From Bacteroidetes bacterium UBA2322 (lineage in GTDB: Bacteria; Bacteroidota; Bacteroidia; Chitinophagales; UBA2359): DNA of 22,805 nucleotides. Every line of letters starts with the position of its first letter. Position 1 is the stretch's first letter. Positions 16,501-22,805 of this stretch are shown here, piece by piece. A program made the position numbers and the translations under genes. The notes under the pieces were generated by a model. It ran no database searches and was not told the origin of the DNA. It worked only from the letters and a program-made list of their open reading frames with translations. The stretch lies in NCBI GenBank assembly GCA_002345145.1, contig DDVC01000032.1, forward strand, positions 2,265 to 25,069, given 5' to 3'.

Positions 16501-17796
16501 CAGCCGGCAGCAGGCGCTTTGTCTTATGAAGTGCAATACCGATTATGGGGAAACCCAAGTTGGAATACACAAAACGCAGGTACTGCAACCGGCATAACAT
16601 TAAGCATGCTCAGTGCAGGCGCTACTTATATAGTTAGGGTACAAAACCTTTGCAGCTCCGGCAGCAGCGCTTTTACGCCAGAAGTTGTTTTTACCACTAC
16701 CGATGTGCTTGCCTTGTGCGGTGCGCCACAAAGCCTAATAGCCACCGGCAGCAGCCCTACACAGGTTAGCTTATTATGGTCGGCCGAAGCCAACGCACAA
16801 AACTACCAGTTGCAGTATGGTATTGCCGGCAGCAATACATGGATAACCCTAATGGTAACCGGCAACAGTTTTATGCTTGATGGTTTAATAGGCTGTACAC
16901 AGTATGTATTTAGAGTAAAATCCACTTGTGGTGGCACAAGCTCATCGGGTTACTCGCCCCAGGTATTACATACTACTGCCTGTACCACGCCAATTACGGG
17001 CACCGGTATTGCGCTCAACTATTGTGCCTCGCAAGGCAATAATGCCAGTCTTGAGTGGATTGCTGGTGTCCAAATTTCCGATTTAAATAATACCAGTGGC
17101 AGCAATAACGGCTATGGCAATTTTACCCACCTCAGCGCTGAACTCACTGCCGGAAACGCCTATCCTATTGCCCTTACTCCCGGTTTTGCCGCCGGCGCTT
17201 ACAACGAATACTGGCGCGTGTGGATAGACCTAAACCGCGACGGCGATTTTGCCGATGCAGGAGAATTGGTTTTTGATGTAGGCATGGCAAGTAGCGCTCC
17301 GGTAGCAGGCTCCATTACCATACCAGATTCTGCCACCCCGGGCGAAACTCGTATGCGTGTAACTATGCGGTTTAAAAATGCAGCTCCGGCTTGCGGCACT
17401 TTTAGTTATGGGGAAACCGAAGATTATACCGTAAACATATCAGCAGCCGCTTTGATACAGGAGGTATTGCCCGATGTTGCAACCACCCTGCCCGATTGCT
17501 CACAAATTCCCATGGCTATTGCTTTTGATTACGAAGTAAATGGACAAACGGCTACCTTTACCAACCTATCTACAGGCAATTTTGATGAGGTGTTGTGGAG
17601 TTTTGGCGATGGTAACTCATCTGACCAACTAAATGCTACTCACCAATATGCCCAATCGGGTGAGTACTTCTTCCAACTCACCATTATTAACAGCGCTACC
17701 AATTGTATGCAGCAGTATGAAGGTTACCTCTACATTACGCAGCAAGAGGAAGGCATTGAAGAGCATTTCTTGCACCACAATGCTGCTGATGAGTAA
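13513..17796 (+). CDS. Secreted S8 (subtilisin-like) protease with FN3, GEVED and PKD domains
   Basis: A secreted serine protease of 1427 residues. The ATG at 13513 gives a signal peptide (cleavage likely after STLNA, residue 22); a GTG 43 codons upstream precedes it and is rejected. After a propeptide-like region (23-140) comes the peptidase domain (about 145-445) with D164 (LVDDAV), H226 (SHGTHCAGT), oxyanion N320 (AAAGN) and S384 (GTSMATP); all are intact, so it should be active. Then: FN3 at 451-535, GEVED at 544-694, five FN3 modules at 700-786, 792-880, 883-971, 974-1062 and 1068-1155, a second GEVED at 1170-1310, and PKD (VLWSFGDGN) at 1333-1407. The chain ends about 20 residues later in EEGIEEHFLHHNAADE, with no T9SS sorting domain (no YPNP-type motif). 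The modules suggest adhesion or binding to polymers; the substrate is unknown. It converges on the symporter with 2 bp between stops. Confidence 0.93.
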   Translation: MYRYFLLISVVLFVGYISTLNAQNSTNAYRQGELFIKICPDLRIYLPQYHRGSNAQDYPVLGKLIQPFGITAVSRPFTRLSAPEFSHIYHITFTQTGKTDLLWRELTNLPQIEYAESVPIDQILDTPNDPLLNNGEQAYLTVINSLEALGLGTGSANVVLALVDDAVSLNHEDLAPCIYTNPNEIPGNGIDDDGNGLIDDWQGWDFADADNNANPPDNASAASFSHGTHCAGTAGAATNNGIGIASLGSGVKILPVKCTANFSNNTALITHGWQGVEYAIAQGAHIISISWGSTQYSSVYNSLVSYAHNQGIVIVAAAGNANTDTPFYPAAYESVLSVAACDNSGKKASFSNYGTWIDLVAPGVNIKSAVASLGNAYGIKSGTSMATPLVAGLCALLRSHNNNLNPDEIKNCLTNTATDISLQNPDYTGKLGAGMVNAYNAVLCALPDMGCNAPSGLHATNVGATGATLNWQSINNAALYTLRYKPTSSANWITKNTPTNTLPVADLAACSTYEFQVRVTCPGGQPSVFSGSYYLNTIAAETLTYCQTNALNSSAEWIGQVALNNLLHTATTPPNANTGYENNTCSEANLQTGNSYTLVLTPAFALTPYNEYWRVWIDYNRNGSFSDTGELVFDSGSVSASAVSGTITVPANLTTGKTTMRVAMKWVGSEDYSLPNPCIAFAMGQVKDFGVNITAPPVNNCPSPLNPSTADITFQSAVINCTVPPTSGSYILEYREINQTNWQSISGIGAFPYTVNGLLSATGYQYRIKQQCSSGLTSDYSPTGYFTTAQPPCNAPETSTALGITNVATTITWSSVSGTATFEIRYRQQGLAAPWLLTTAVGYTATLAGLVPGTSYEYQIRSICSQVNVGNFSAVFVFTTAGSCLTPTGLTAANISPNTALAQWNAQAGVASYQVRYRKQGSPEWQNQITITNSFQLTGLEEGATYEVRVRTVCNAGSSSAFSAIYTFITNAALNCATPTGLTVLNATANNAQLTWQPAAGALSYEVQYRLWGNPSWNTQNAGTATGITLSMLSAGATYIVRVQNLCSSGSSAFTPEVVFTTTDVLALCGAPQSLIATGSSPTQVSLLWSAEANAQNYQLQYGIAGSNTWITLMVTGNSFMLDGLIGCTQYVFRVKSTCGGTSSSGYSPQVLHTTACTTPITGTGIALNYCASQGNNASLEWIAGVQISDLNNTSGSNNGYGNFTHLSAELTAGNAYPIALTPGFAAGAYNEYWRVWIDLNRDGDFADAGELVFDVGMASSAPVAGSITIPDSATPGETRMRVTMRFKNAAPACGTFSYGETEDYTVNISAAALIQEVLPDVATTLPDCSQIPMAIAFDYEVNGQTATFTNLSTGNFDEVLWSFGDGNSSDQLNATHQYAQSGEYFFQLTIINSATNCMQQYEGYLYITQQEEGIEEHFLHHNAADE

Positions 17797-17798
17797 GC

Positions 17799-19559
17799 CT
17801 ATTCTAATACTTTTGTAAACCGAAGACAATACCTTAACGCTGCTAAACCTATGGCGGCAGTTGTAAAAAACAGAGCAAAACTGCCCCACTCCATAAAAAT
17901 GAGTTTACCCAAAGCAAATAGGATAGAGTAAGTCATTACCACTGCACTCAACCAAGCTCCTACTAACCATAACAGGTTATGCTTATGAGTGGCTGTGTGC
18001 GGAAACGTTGCTTGTGCCACCGGTTTCCAAAATCCATCGGGTTGTACCGTTCGGTAAAACTGTTGTAAGGTTTCGGGGCTTTCGGGCGGGGTGAGCAGGG
18101 TAGCGGTTATCCAAGCAAGGGTGGTGAATCCAACGGTAACAAAAAAACTATCGGGAAAATCCCACTGCAATACAAACTTACTGAAAGCGTAAGCAAAAAA
18201 CGGCGCAATAGTAGCTACAATTTCGCTCCATGCGTTTATGCGCCACCAGTACCAGCGCAAAATAAGCGCTAACCCCAACCCCGCGCCACATTCTATAACA
18301 AACGACCACAGTGTTTTTATGCTGCTTATTTGCGTACTTACATATAAACCGACAGCCATAAGTAGCAGGGTAGTAAGCCGAGCCACCATTACTAAATTTT
18401 GTTGGGTAGCGCCGGGTCGTATAAACCGCCGGTAAACATCGTTTACCACATAACTGGCACCCCAGTTGAGTTGTGTACTAATGGTACTCATATAGGCTGC
18501 AAAAAAGGCTACTAACAACAAACCCCTAAAACCGGCGGGTAAAAAATCGCGCATGGCGTATATATAACCCAATTTTTTATCGGCGAGAGTTAAATCGGGG
18601 TAAAGCACCATAGCGCACAAACCCACAATAACCCATGGCCATGGTCGTATGCAGTAATGGGCTATCTGAAAAAACAGGGTAGCATACACAGCGTTTTTTT
18701 CGTTTTTGGCGCTCATCATGCGCTGTGCTACATAACCGCCGCCGCCCGGTTCAGCGCCCGGATACCAACTTGCCCACCACTGTATGCCAATGTATGCCAA
18801 AAATGCCCCCACACTGATGCTCAAAACCGAAAATGTGCCCGAATTTGAAGCAGTATTATTGCCAATAGTAGGAAAAAAATCAAATGCCGACTGGGGTAAC
18901 TGTGCCTTTAACCCGCTTATTCCGCCTATTTCATCCGATTGCAACACTAAAACCGCCAATACAATGCAACCTATCATGGCAATAACAAACTGCACCGCAT
19001 CGGTAAGCGCTACTCCAAGTAAGCCCGATAAAGAAGAATATGCCGCAGCCAGTAACATCAGTGCAGCAGTATATTGCAATGCCTGAGTGCTGCTCATGCC
19101 AAAAAAGCCGGTAAAAATAGCAATCATAGCCACATTTACCCAAGCTATTACAATTACATTCATAAACACACCAAGGTAAAGCGCCTTAAAACCCCGCAAA
19201 AAAGCAGCCGGTTTACCCCCATAGCGGCGTTCTATCAACTCTACCTCTGTAAGTACGCCGGAGCGCCGCCACAGTTTGGCAAAGAAAAAAGTGGTGAGCA
19301 TACCACCCAGCAGCATATTCCACCACAGCCAATTGCCCGAAATACCGCTTTGCCCCACCAACTCCGTTACCGCCAATGGCGTATCGGCAGCAAAGGTGGT
19401 AGCTACCATAGACAAACCGGCTATGTACCAAGGCAGATTGCGCCCACCTAAAAAAAAACTTTCTAAGTTTTTTCCCGCCCTTCGGCTCACTGATAAACCA
19501 ATAGCAAGACTAATCAATAAAAACAACCCGATAATGACCCAATCTAAGGGAGCTAACAT
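17799..19559 (-). CDS. Sodium:solute symporter (SSS family)
   Basis: This 586-residue integral membrane protein couples import of a small solute to sodium flow. The N-terminus (PLDWVIIGLFLLISLAIG, then SFFLGGRNLPWYIAGLSMVATTFAADTP split by a short turn) is diagnostic of the SSS family, whose first helices carry the sodium and substrate sites. About 13-15 hydrophobic segments follow along the chain, including the conserved AAYMSTISTQLNWGASYVVNDVYRRF region near the eighth helix block. The length is at the upper end for the family because of a loop and extra C-terminal helices, a form common in Bacteroidota. The substrate (sugar, amino acid, sialic acid, carboxylate) cannot be told from sequence. 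The ATG at 19559 starts immediately at the first helix. No catabolic operon surrounds it that would suggest its substrate. Confidence 0.93.
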   Translation of the reverse strand: MLAPLDWVIIGLFLLISLAIGLSVSRRAGKNLESFFLGGRNLPWYIAGLSMVATTFAADTPLAVTELVGQSGISGNWLWWNMLLGGMLTTFFFAKLWRRSGVLTEVELIERRYGGKPAAFLRGFKALYLGVFMNVIVIAWVNVAMIAIFTGFFGMSSTQALQYTAALMLLAAAYSSLSGLLGVALTDAVQFVIAMIGCIVLAVLVLQSDEIGGISGLKAQLPQSAFDFFPTIGNNTASNSGTFSVLSISVGAFLAYIGIQWWASWYPGAEPGGGGYVAQRMMSAKNEKNAVYATLFFQIAHYCIRPWPWVIVGLCAMVLYPDLTLADKKLGYIYAMRDFLPAGFRGLLLVAFFAAYMSTISTQLNWGASYVVNDVYRRFIRPGATQQNLVMVARLTTLLLMAVGLYVSTQISSIKTLWSFVIECGAGLGLALILRWYWWRINAWSEIVATIAPFFAYAFSKFVLQWDFPDSFFVTVGFTTLAWITATLLTPPESPETLQQFYRTVQPDGFWKPVAQATFPHTATHKHNLLWLVGAWLSAVVMTYSILFALGKLIFMEWGSFALFFTTAAIGLAALRYCLRFTKVLE

Positions 19560-19630
19560 GTAAGATACTTTGGTGGAGTGATAAAATGGCTTAGCCCATG
19601 GGTGTTAAGCGCGTGTACCTAAATTGGGCT

Positions 19631-19638
19631 CAAAAGTA
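19631..19638 (-). promoter_or_regulatory. -7 promoter box (TACTTTTG) of the symporter gene
   Basis: On the minus strand TACTTTTG fits TAnnTTTG exactly and lies 71 bases before the ATG at 19559. No clear TTG -33 element was seen at 19-21 bases. The box abuts the palindrome at 19638-19647. Confidence 0.4.
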
Positions 19639-19647
19639 ACAATTGTT
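19638..19647. promoter_or_regulatory. AACAATTGTT palindrome abutting the symporter -7 box
   Basis: This is the second exact copy of the palindrome found upstream of pdhB at 8962-8971. It sits just upstream of the symporter -7 box, between the -7 and -33 regions, where a bound protein would be expected to repress. Confidence 0.35.
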
Positions 19648-19873
19648 TGCGTATTTCATAACACCTGTCTATTTCTCTCAAAAACGCAAATGAAAGATTA
19701 GTGAGGAATACCAAACTAATATGCACCAAATACTATATGCCAAGTAACATACCCAAAAATCGGGTTCTTTACTTTTTCTATCCTTACAAAACACAACCTT
19801 TTCACCAATACAGGTGTTTAATAACTTGGCTCTTTTCAAAACAGATTTTTTAAGAAATCAACTCCATTACGCT

Positions 19874-20869
19874 ATGAAAAATCACAATTTCAGAAAATTG
19901 GCAGTACTCACTTCCGGAGGTGATGCGCCCGGCATGAATGCCTGCATAAGAGCAGTAGTACGAGCAGCCCATTATTACCAAATACCCATAGCCCGCATAA
20001 AAAACGGCTATGCCGGCATGATTGAAAACAAAATAAAGCTAATAGGCAAGCGAAAAGTTAGCAACATTATTCAACGGGGCGGCACAATTTTAGGCACTGC
20101 CCGATGCCCCGAGTTTATGAATCCTACAGGCAGAGCCAAAGCTTATGAAAACTTGCGCCGCGAAGGAGTGGACGGTGTAATTGTTATAGGCGGCGATGGT
20201 TCTTTTAAAGGCGCTATGGATTTTTCAAAAGAATATCCCGATATTCCGTTTATTGGCATACCGGGCACCATAGACAACGACCTTTATGGCACCGATTATA
20301 CCATTGGATATGCCACTGCCATCAATACAGTAATAGAAGCAATAGACAAAATACGGGATACAGCATCATCGCACAGCCGCTTGTTTTTCATAGAAGTTAT
20401 GGGACGCGATGCCGGTTTTATTGCCCTTTCTACCGGTGTGGGTGGCGGGGCAGAAGCCATTCTTGTGCCCGAGCTTACTACTACCATTGAAGATTTGGTA
20501 GAAAAATTAGAAACCGGCAGAATAAGCGGTAAAAAATCGAGCATAGTTATTGTGGCAGAAGGCGATGAAAGAGGAGGCGCTAAACAAATATCCGACCTTG
20601 TTTTGGCTCAATTACCACCTGATACCTACGACTCCCGGGTAACGGTTCTGGGGCATATACAACGGGGTGGCTCGCCGGTGTGCCAAGACCGCGTGCTGGC
20701 AAGCCGGCTGGGTATTGCTGCAGTGGAAGCCTTAATAAATGGCAAAAAAAACGTAATGGTAGGCATAAACAGAAATGAAATTGTTTACACCCCCCTTAAA
20801 AAAGCAGTGAAACACAACATAAAACTTGACCCCGAATTGGTTCGCATTGCCGAGATTTTGTCTCACTAA
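19874..20869 (+). CDS. pfkA: ATP-dependent 6-phosphofructokinase
   Basis: This 331-residue enzyme phosphorylates fructose 6-phosphate to fructose 1,6-bisphosphate, the committed step of glycolysis. Family motifs are complete: TSGGDAPGMNA (13-23) and GGDGS (106-110) in the nucleotide site, PGTIDND (130-136) with the catalytic aspartate D134, and MGRDAGFIA (177-185) with substrate-binding R179. The glycine in PGTIDND, where pyrophosphate-dependent enzymes have lysine, indicates use of ATP. GHIQRGGSP further on completes the sugar-phosphate site. Length is close to the 320 residues of the classical enzyme. The ATG at 19874 gives the family-typical start shortly before KLAVLTSGGDAPG; a GTG at 19814 would add 20 residues with no counterpart and is rejected. 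It is separated from the symporter by a divergent region and followed by gtrA with its own promoter. Confidence 0.97.
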   Translation: MKNHNFRKLAVLTSGGDAPGMNACIRAVVRAAHYYQIPIARIKNGYAGMIENKIKLIGKRKVSNIIQRGGTILGTARCPEFMNPTGRAKAYENLRREGVDGVIVIGGDGSFKGAMDFSKEYPDIPFIGIPGTIDNDLYGTDYTIGYATAINTVIEAIDKIRDTASSHSRLFFIEVMGRDAGFIALSTGVGGGAEAILVPELTTTIEDLVEKLETGRISGKKSSIVIVAEGDERGGAKQISDLVLAQLPPDTYDSRVTVLGHIQRGGSPVCQDRVLASRLGIAAVEALINGKKNVMVGINRNEIVYTPLKKAVKHNIKLDPELVRIAEILSH

Positions 20870-20891
20870 GTACGTGAAAACACCGTAATCA

Positions 20892-20923
20892 TTTCATAGG
20901 GGCGGGTTAAATGCGTACCTTTG
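20892..20923 (+). promoter_or_regulatory. Candidate promoter of the GtrA-like gene
   Basis: TACCTTTG at 20916-20923 is an exact TAnnTTTG match; TTTC at 20892-20895, one base from the TTTG -33 motif, lies 20 bases upstream. The start codon is 39 bases downstream of the -7 box. The box separates this gene from pfkA transcriptionally. Confidence 0.55.
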
Positions 20924-20962
20924 CAGCGTTTTAGTGAGTAACCTGGTAAACCAACCGCCCCC

Positions 20963-21424
20963 ATGTTCAGGCAATTAAAAGGGCATAAACTGTATATGTT
21001 GCTGGAGCAAAAAATTAAATTTGCTATTGCCTCTGTTATAGCCACTTCTACCGATTACGCCTTGTATTTGTTGTTTACCCTTTACCTGCATTTTGCGCCG
21101 GTACCGTCTAATATTGTGTCGGCATCAACAGGTATGCTCATCAATTTTTTTCTGCACAAACGCATGGTTTTTACCCTTCAGCGAAAAGCGCACCACGCAT
21201 TTCTGCTTTCGGTTATTGTGTCGTTTGGGGGTATAGGTTTAGGAACTGCGCTTATTTACCTCCTTACCCAGCATCCCTTTTTTCTCCGCCACCAGTATAT
21301 CACTAAACTTATAGCCACAGCCACCGTGTTTTTTTACAATTTTTACCTCAAGCGCTTTGCTTTTGAAAAAAAACTGAATTTGGTAAGCGCCACCGAACAT
21401 ACCGACCCTCCCGCAGTAAGGTAG
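20963..21424 (+). CDS. GtrA-like membrane protein
   Basis: This 153-residue protein has four hydrophobic segments at about 20-42, 47-66, 80-102 and 113-132, the standard layout of the GtrA/DPMS family. The family hallmark around the first helix is present (KFAIASVIATSTDYALYLLF), as is the helix-2 segment STGMLINFFLHKRMVF with Asn-Phe and a basic end. Family members are thought to help move polyprenyl-phosphate-linked sugars across the inner membrane or to support cell-surface glycosylation. A short polar tail rich in Thr, His and Pro follows the last helix. The next gene, an RffA-type sugar aminotransferase, also belongs to surface polysaccharide synthesis, which supports that role, although each gene has its own promoter. 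The specific substrate cannot be assigned. Confidence 0.85.
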   Translation: MFRQLKGHKLYMLLEQKIKFAIASVIATSTDYALYLLFTLYLHFAPVPSNIVSASTGMLINFFLHKRMVFTLQRKAHHAFLLSVIVSFGGIGLGTALIYLLTQHPFFLRHQYITKLIATATVFFYNFYLKRFAFEKKLNLVSATEHTDPPAVR

Positions 21425-21463
21425 TTTCTAAAGCTTTGGTTTTATCAGCCTTTCCTTATAAAT

Positions 21464-21513
21464 CAAAGCCCGGTTAACATAACATTGTGTTAGCCATTAG
21501 CTAACCGGCTTTG
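21464..21513. terminator. Long inverted repeat after the GtrA-like gene, possible terminator
   Basis: CAAAGCC-C-GGTTA (21464-21476) pairs with TAACCGGCTTTG (21502-21513), giving 12 base pairs with one bulged C and a 25-base loop. It starts 40 bases after the stop of the GtrA-like gene and ends 40 bases before the next -33 element. No T-run follows, so it may end transcription weakly or act as a regulatory site. Confidence 0.4.
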
Positions 21514-21552
21514 TACAAAAGAAGCACTAATCCTGTATTAACAAACAGATAG

Positions 21553-21583
21553 TTGGGTAAAAAGGGGTTTATGCTTACCTTTG
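21553..21583 (+). promoter_or_regulatory. Promoter of rffA
   Basis: TTG at 21553-21555 and TACCTTTG at 21576-21583 are separated by 20 bases, the best promoter match in the window. The -7 box ends only 6 bases before the ATG at 21590, so the transcript should begin within a few bases of the start codon. Confidence 0.65.
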
Positions 21584-21589
21584 CTACTT

Positions 21590-22726
21590 ATGCCAACTAT
21601 ACCGTTTAACAAACCATTTCTTACCGGTAAAGAAACCCATTATATTGAGCAAGCCGTGGCGCTGGGTCAATTATCGGGTGATGGAGAATTTACACGCCGT
21701 TGTCATCTTTTTTTTGAACATCGATACCGGTTTAATAAGGTGCTACTCACTACCTCTTGTACCGATGCCTTAGAAATGAGCGCCATCCTCATCAATACAC
21801 AGCCCGATGATGAAATTATTGTACCCTCTTACACCTTTGTATCTTGCGCCAACGCTTTTGTACTGCGTGGTGCTAAAATAGTATTTGCCGACAGCGAAAT
21901 GCTTACTCCCAATATTGATGCACAACAAATAGAAAAACTTATTACCCCCCGCACCAAAGCCATAGTGGTGGTGCATTATGCCGGCATTGCCTGCCAAATG
22001 GAGCAAGTTATGCAAGTGGCTAATAAGCACAATCTTTTTGTAATAGAAGATGCCGCCCATAGTATAGACTCGTTTTACCACCGCCAACCTTTGGGCAGTT
22101 TTGGTCATCTGGCTACTTTTTCGTTTCACGAAACCAAAAACGTAATTGCCGGCGAAGGGGGTATGCTGGCTATTAACGACCCACAGTTTAACCTGCGCGC
22201 CGAAATTATCAGAGAAAAAGGCACCAACCGCACCTCATTTTTCAGAGGTGAGGTGGCTAAGTATGAATGGGTGGATATTGGTTCGTCTTTTTTGCCCTCT
22301 GAGCTCAATGCTGCTTTTTTATTTGCACAGTTAGAACAACTAACACAAATTCAACAAAAAAGAATAGCATTGTGGCAAAGGTACTATGCCAATTTAACCC
22401 TGCCCGATGCACCTTACCGGCTTCCCTACTTGCCCAATGACACCCACTGCAACGGACACTTGTTTTACCTTGTTTGCCCTGATAATGCTACCCGAACCCG
22501 CCTTATTGCCCACTTGCAAACCAAAGGCATTCAGGCAGTTTTTCACTACTTACCACTTCATCTTTCTCCCTATTACAGCAAGCAACATGGCAAACTGCAA
22601 CCCACACTCCCCAATTGTGAACGTTTTGCTCATTGTTTGTTGCGGTTGCCCTTGTTTTATGAGCTTAGTTTTGAGGAGGTAGATTACATTTCTGAACAAG
22701 TAATGGCGTTTTTTGCCTGCCGGTAA
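21590..22726 (+). CDS. rffA: dTDP-4-amino-4,6-dideoxygalactose transaminase (RffA/WecE family)
   Basis: This 378-residue PLP enzyme of the DegT/DnrJ/EryC1 family transfers an amino group to dTDP-4-keto-6-deoxyglucose, giving dTDP-Fuc4N for surface polysaccharide. It closely resembles the enterobacterial enzyme: SGDGEFTRRC near the start, VPSYTFVSCANAFVLRGAKI, VVHYAGIACQM, VIEDAAHSIDS with the cofactor-contacting aspartate D154, SFHETKNVIAGEGG with the PLP-binding lysine K183, and REKGTNRTSFFRGEV. VFHYLPLHLSP and LLRLPLFYELS complete the C-terminus. Length is normal (about 376). The ATG at 21590 gives a start (MPTIPFNKP) aligned with the enterobacterial MIPFNAP; a TTG three codons upstream lies in the promoter box and is rejected. 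A dTDP-Fuc3N or related product cannot be fully excluded, but the match favours Fuc4N. A polysaccharide cluster may continue to the right. Confidence 0.92.
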   Translation: MPTIPFNKPFLTGKETHYIEQAVALGQLSGDGEFTRRCHLFFEHRYRFNKVLLTTSCTDALEMSAILINTQPDDEIIVPSYTFVSCANAFVLRGAKIVFADSEMLTPNIDAQQIEKLITPRTKAIVVVHYAGIACQMEQVMQVANKHNLFVIEDAAHSIDSFYHRQPLGSFGHLATFSFHETKNVIAGEGGMLAINDPQFNLRAEIIREKGTNRTSFFRGEVAKYEWVDIGSSFLPSELNAAFLFAQLEQLTQIQQKRIALWQRYYANLTLPDAPYRLPYLPNDTHCNGHLFYLVCPDNATRTRLIAHLQTKGIQAVFHYLPLHLSPYYSKQHGKLQPTLPNCERFAHCLLRLPLFYELSFEEVDYISEQVMAFFACR

Positions 22727-22805
22727 TGAAGCAGTTTGGGGTAATTGTGTGGGGTATAGCGCATTTTCCTATACCGTAAGAGAGTTTACACCTCTCATTC
22801 CGCAC

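Larger units (their letters stand above)
19560..19873. other. 314-bp divergent intergenic region between the symporter and pfkA
   Basis: No gene is visible. The left part carries the symporter -7 box and the AACAATTGTT palindrome. The right part is A/T-rich leader sequence for pfkA in which I found no exact TAnnTTTG box, so the pfkA promoter is unassigned. Confidence 0.5.

Noticed and set aside
22753..22775. GGTATAG and CTATACC hairpin after rffA as a terminator
   Set aside because: The 7-bp stem is A/T-rich, has a 9-base loop and no following T-run; chance is plausible and the window ends soon after.
22726..22779. ATG overlapping the rffA stop (TAATG), as if a translationally coupled gene followed
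   Set aside because: The frame closes after 17 codons, so no gene follows in this window.
1..22805. tRNA, rRNA, CRISPR, transposase or attachment-site signals
   Set aside because: None was found on reading both strands; no repeated spacer pattern, T-loop-like sequence or flanking duplication stood out.

Overview
The window looks like a chromosomal segment from a member of the Bacteroidota. Supporting signs are the TAnnTTTG-type -7 promoter boxes (most often TACCTTTG), the near absence of Shine-Dalgarno sequences, several lipoproteins, an OmpA-family lipoprotein with the TPR/PD40/regulatory-domain layout of the type IX secretion component PorE, and a multidomain S8 protease with FN3, GEVED and PKD modules. 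I cannot place it below phylum with confidence. I found no tRNA, rRNA, CRISPR array, insertion sequence or integrase.

Layout. From 1 to 2376 (minus) lies a type IIG-like restriction-modification gene whose 3' end is outside the window; an 11-bp inverted repeat overlaps its -7 box. Next come phosphoenolpyruvate carboxylase (2488-5193, minus) and a PorE-like OmpA lipoprotein (5433-7520, minus). Divergent from these are two small lipoproteins of unknown role (7792-8394 and 8480-8875, plus), the second very rich in HxH motifs, followed by pyruvate dehydrogenase E1 beta (9047-10030, plus). A TraB/GumN-family protein (10095-11507, minus) is divergent from an RND/HlyD-type efflux adaptor (11668-13026, plus). 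A 1427-residue secreted subtilase (13513-17796, plus) converges, with a 2-bp gap, on a sodium:solute symporter (17799-19559, minus). ATP-dependent 6-phosphofructokinase (19874-20869), a GtrA-like membrane protein (20963-21424) and an RffA/WecE-type sugar aminotransferase (21590-22726) close the window, all on plus.

How they fit together. Three genes serve central carbon metabolism (ppc, pdhB, pfkA), each apparently as its own transcription unit. Most of the others act at the cell envelope: a possible secretion or peptidoglycan-anchoring lipoprotein, small lipoproteins, an efflux adaptor, a secreted protease and a symporter. The last two genes may mark the edge of a surface-polysaccharide locus beyond the right end. 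Several starts were moved downstream of the longest open frame, because the extension began at TTG or GTG in promoter sequence or ahead of a clear signal peptide.

Most unusual points: (1) the restriction-modification promoter is embedded in an inverted repeat adjoining the start codon; (2) the subtilase ends where a T9SS sorting domain would be expected to begin; (3) the palindrome AACAATTGTT occurs upstream of both pdhB and the symporter, with a related 18-bp palindrome exactly 60 bp from the pdhB copy; (4) a histidine-rich lipoprotein resembles a metal-binding surface protein. I see no clearly new multi-gene system; the two unknown lipoproteins are the nearest to uncharacterised biology.
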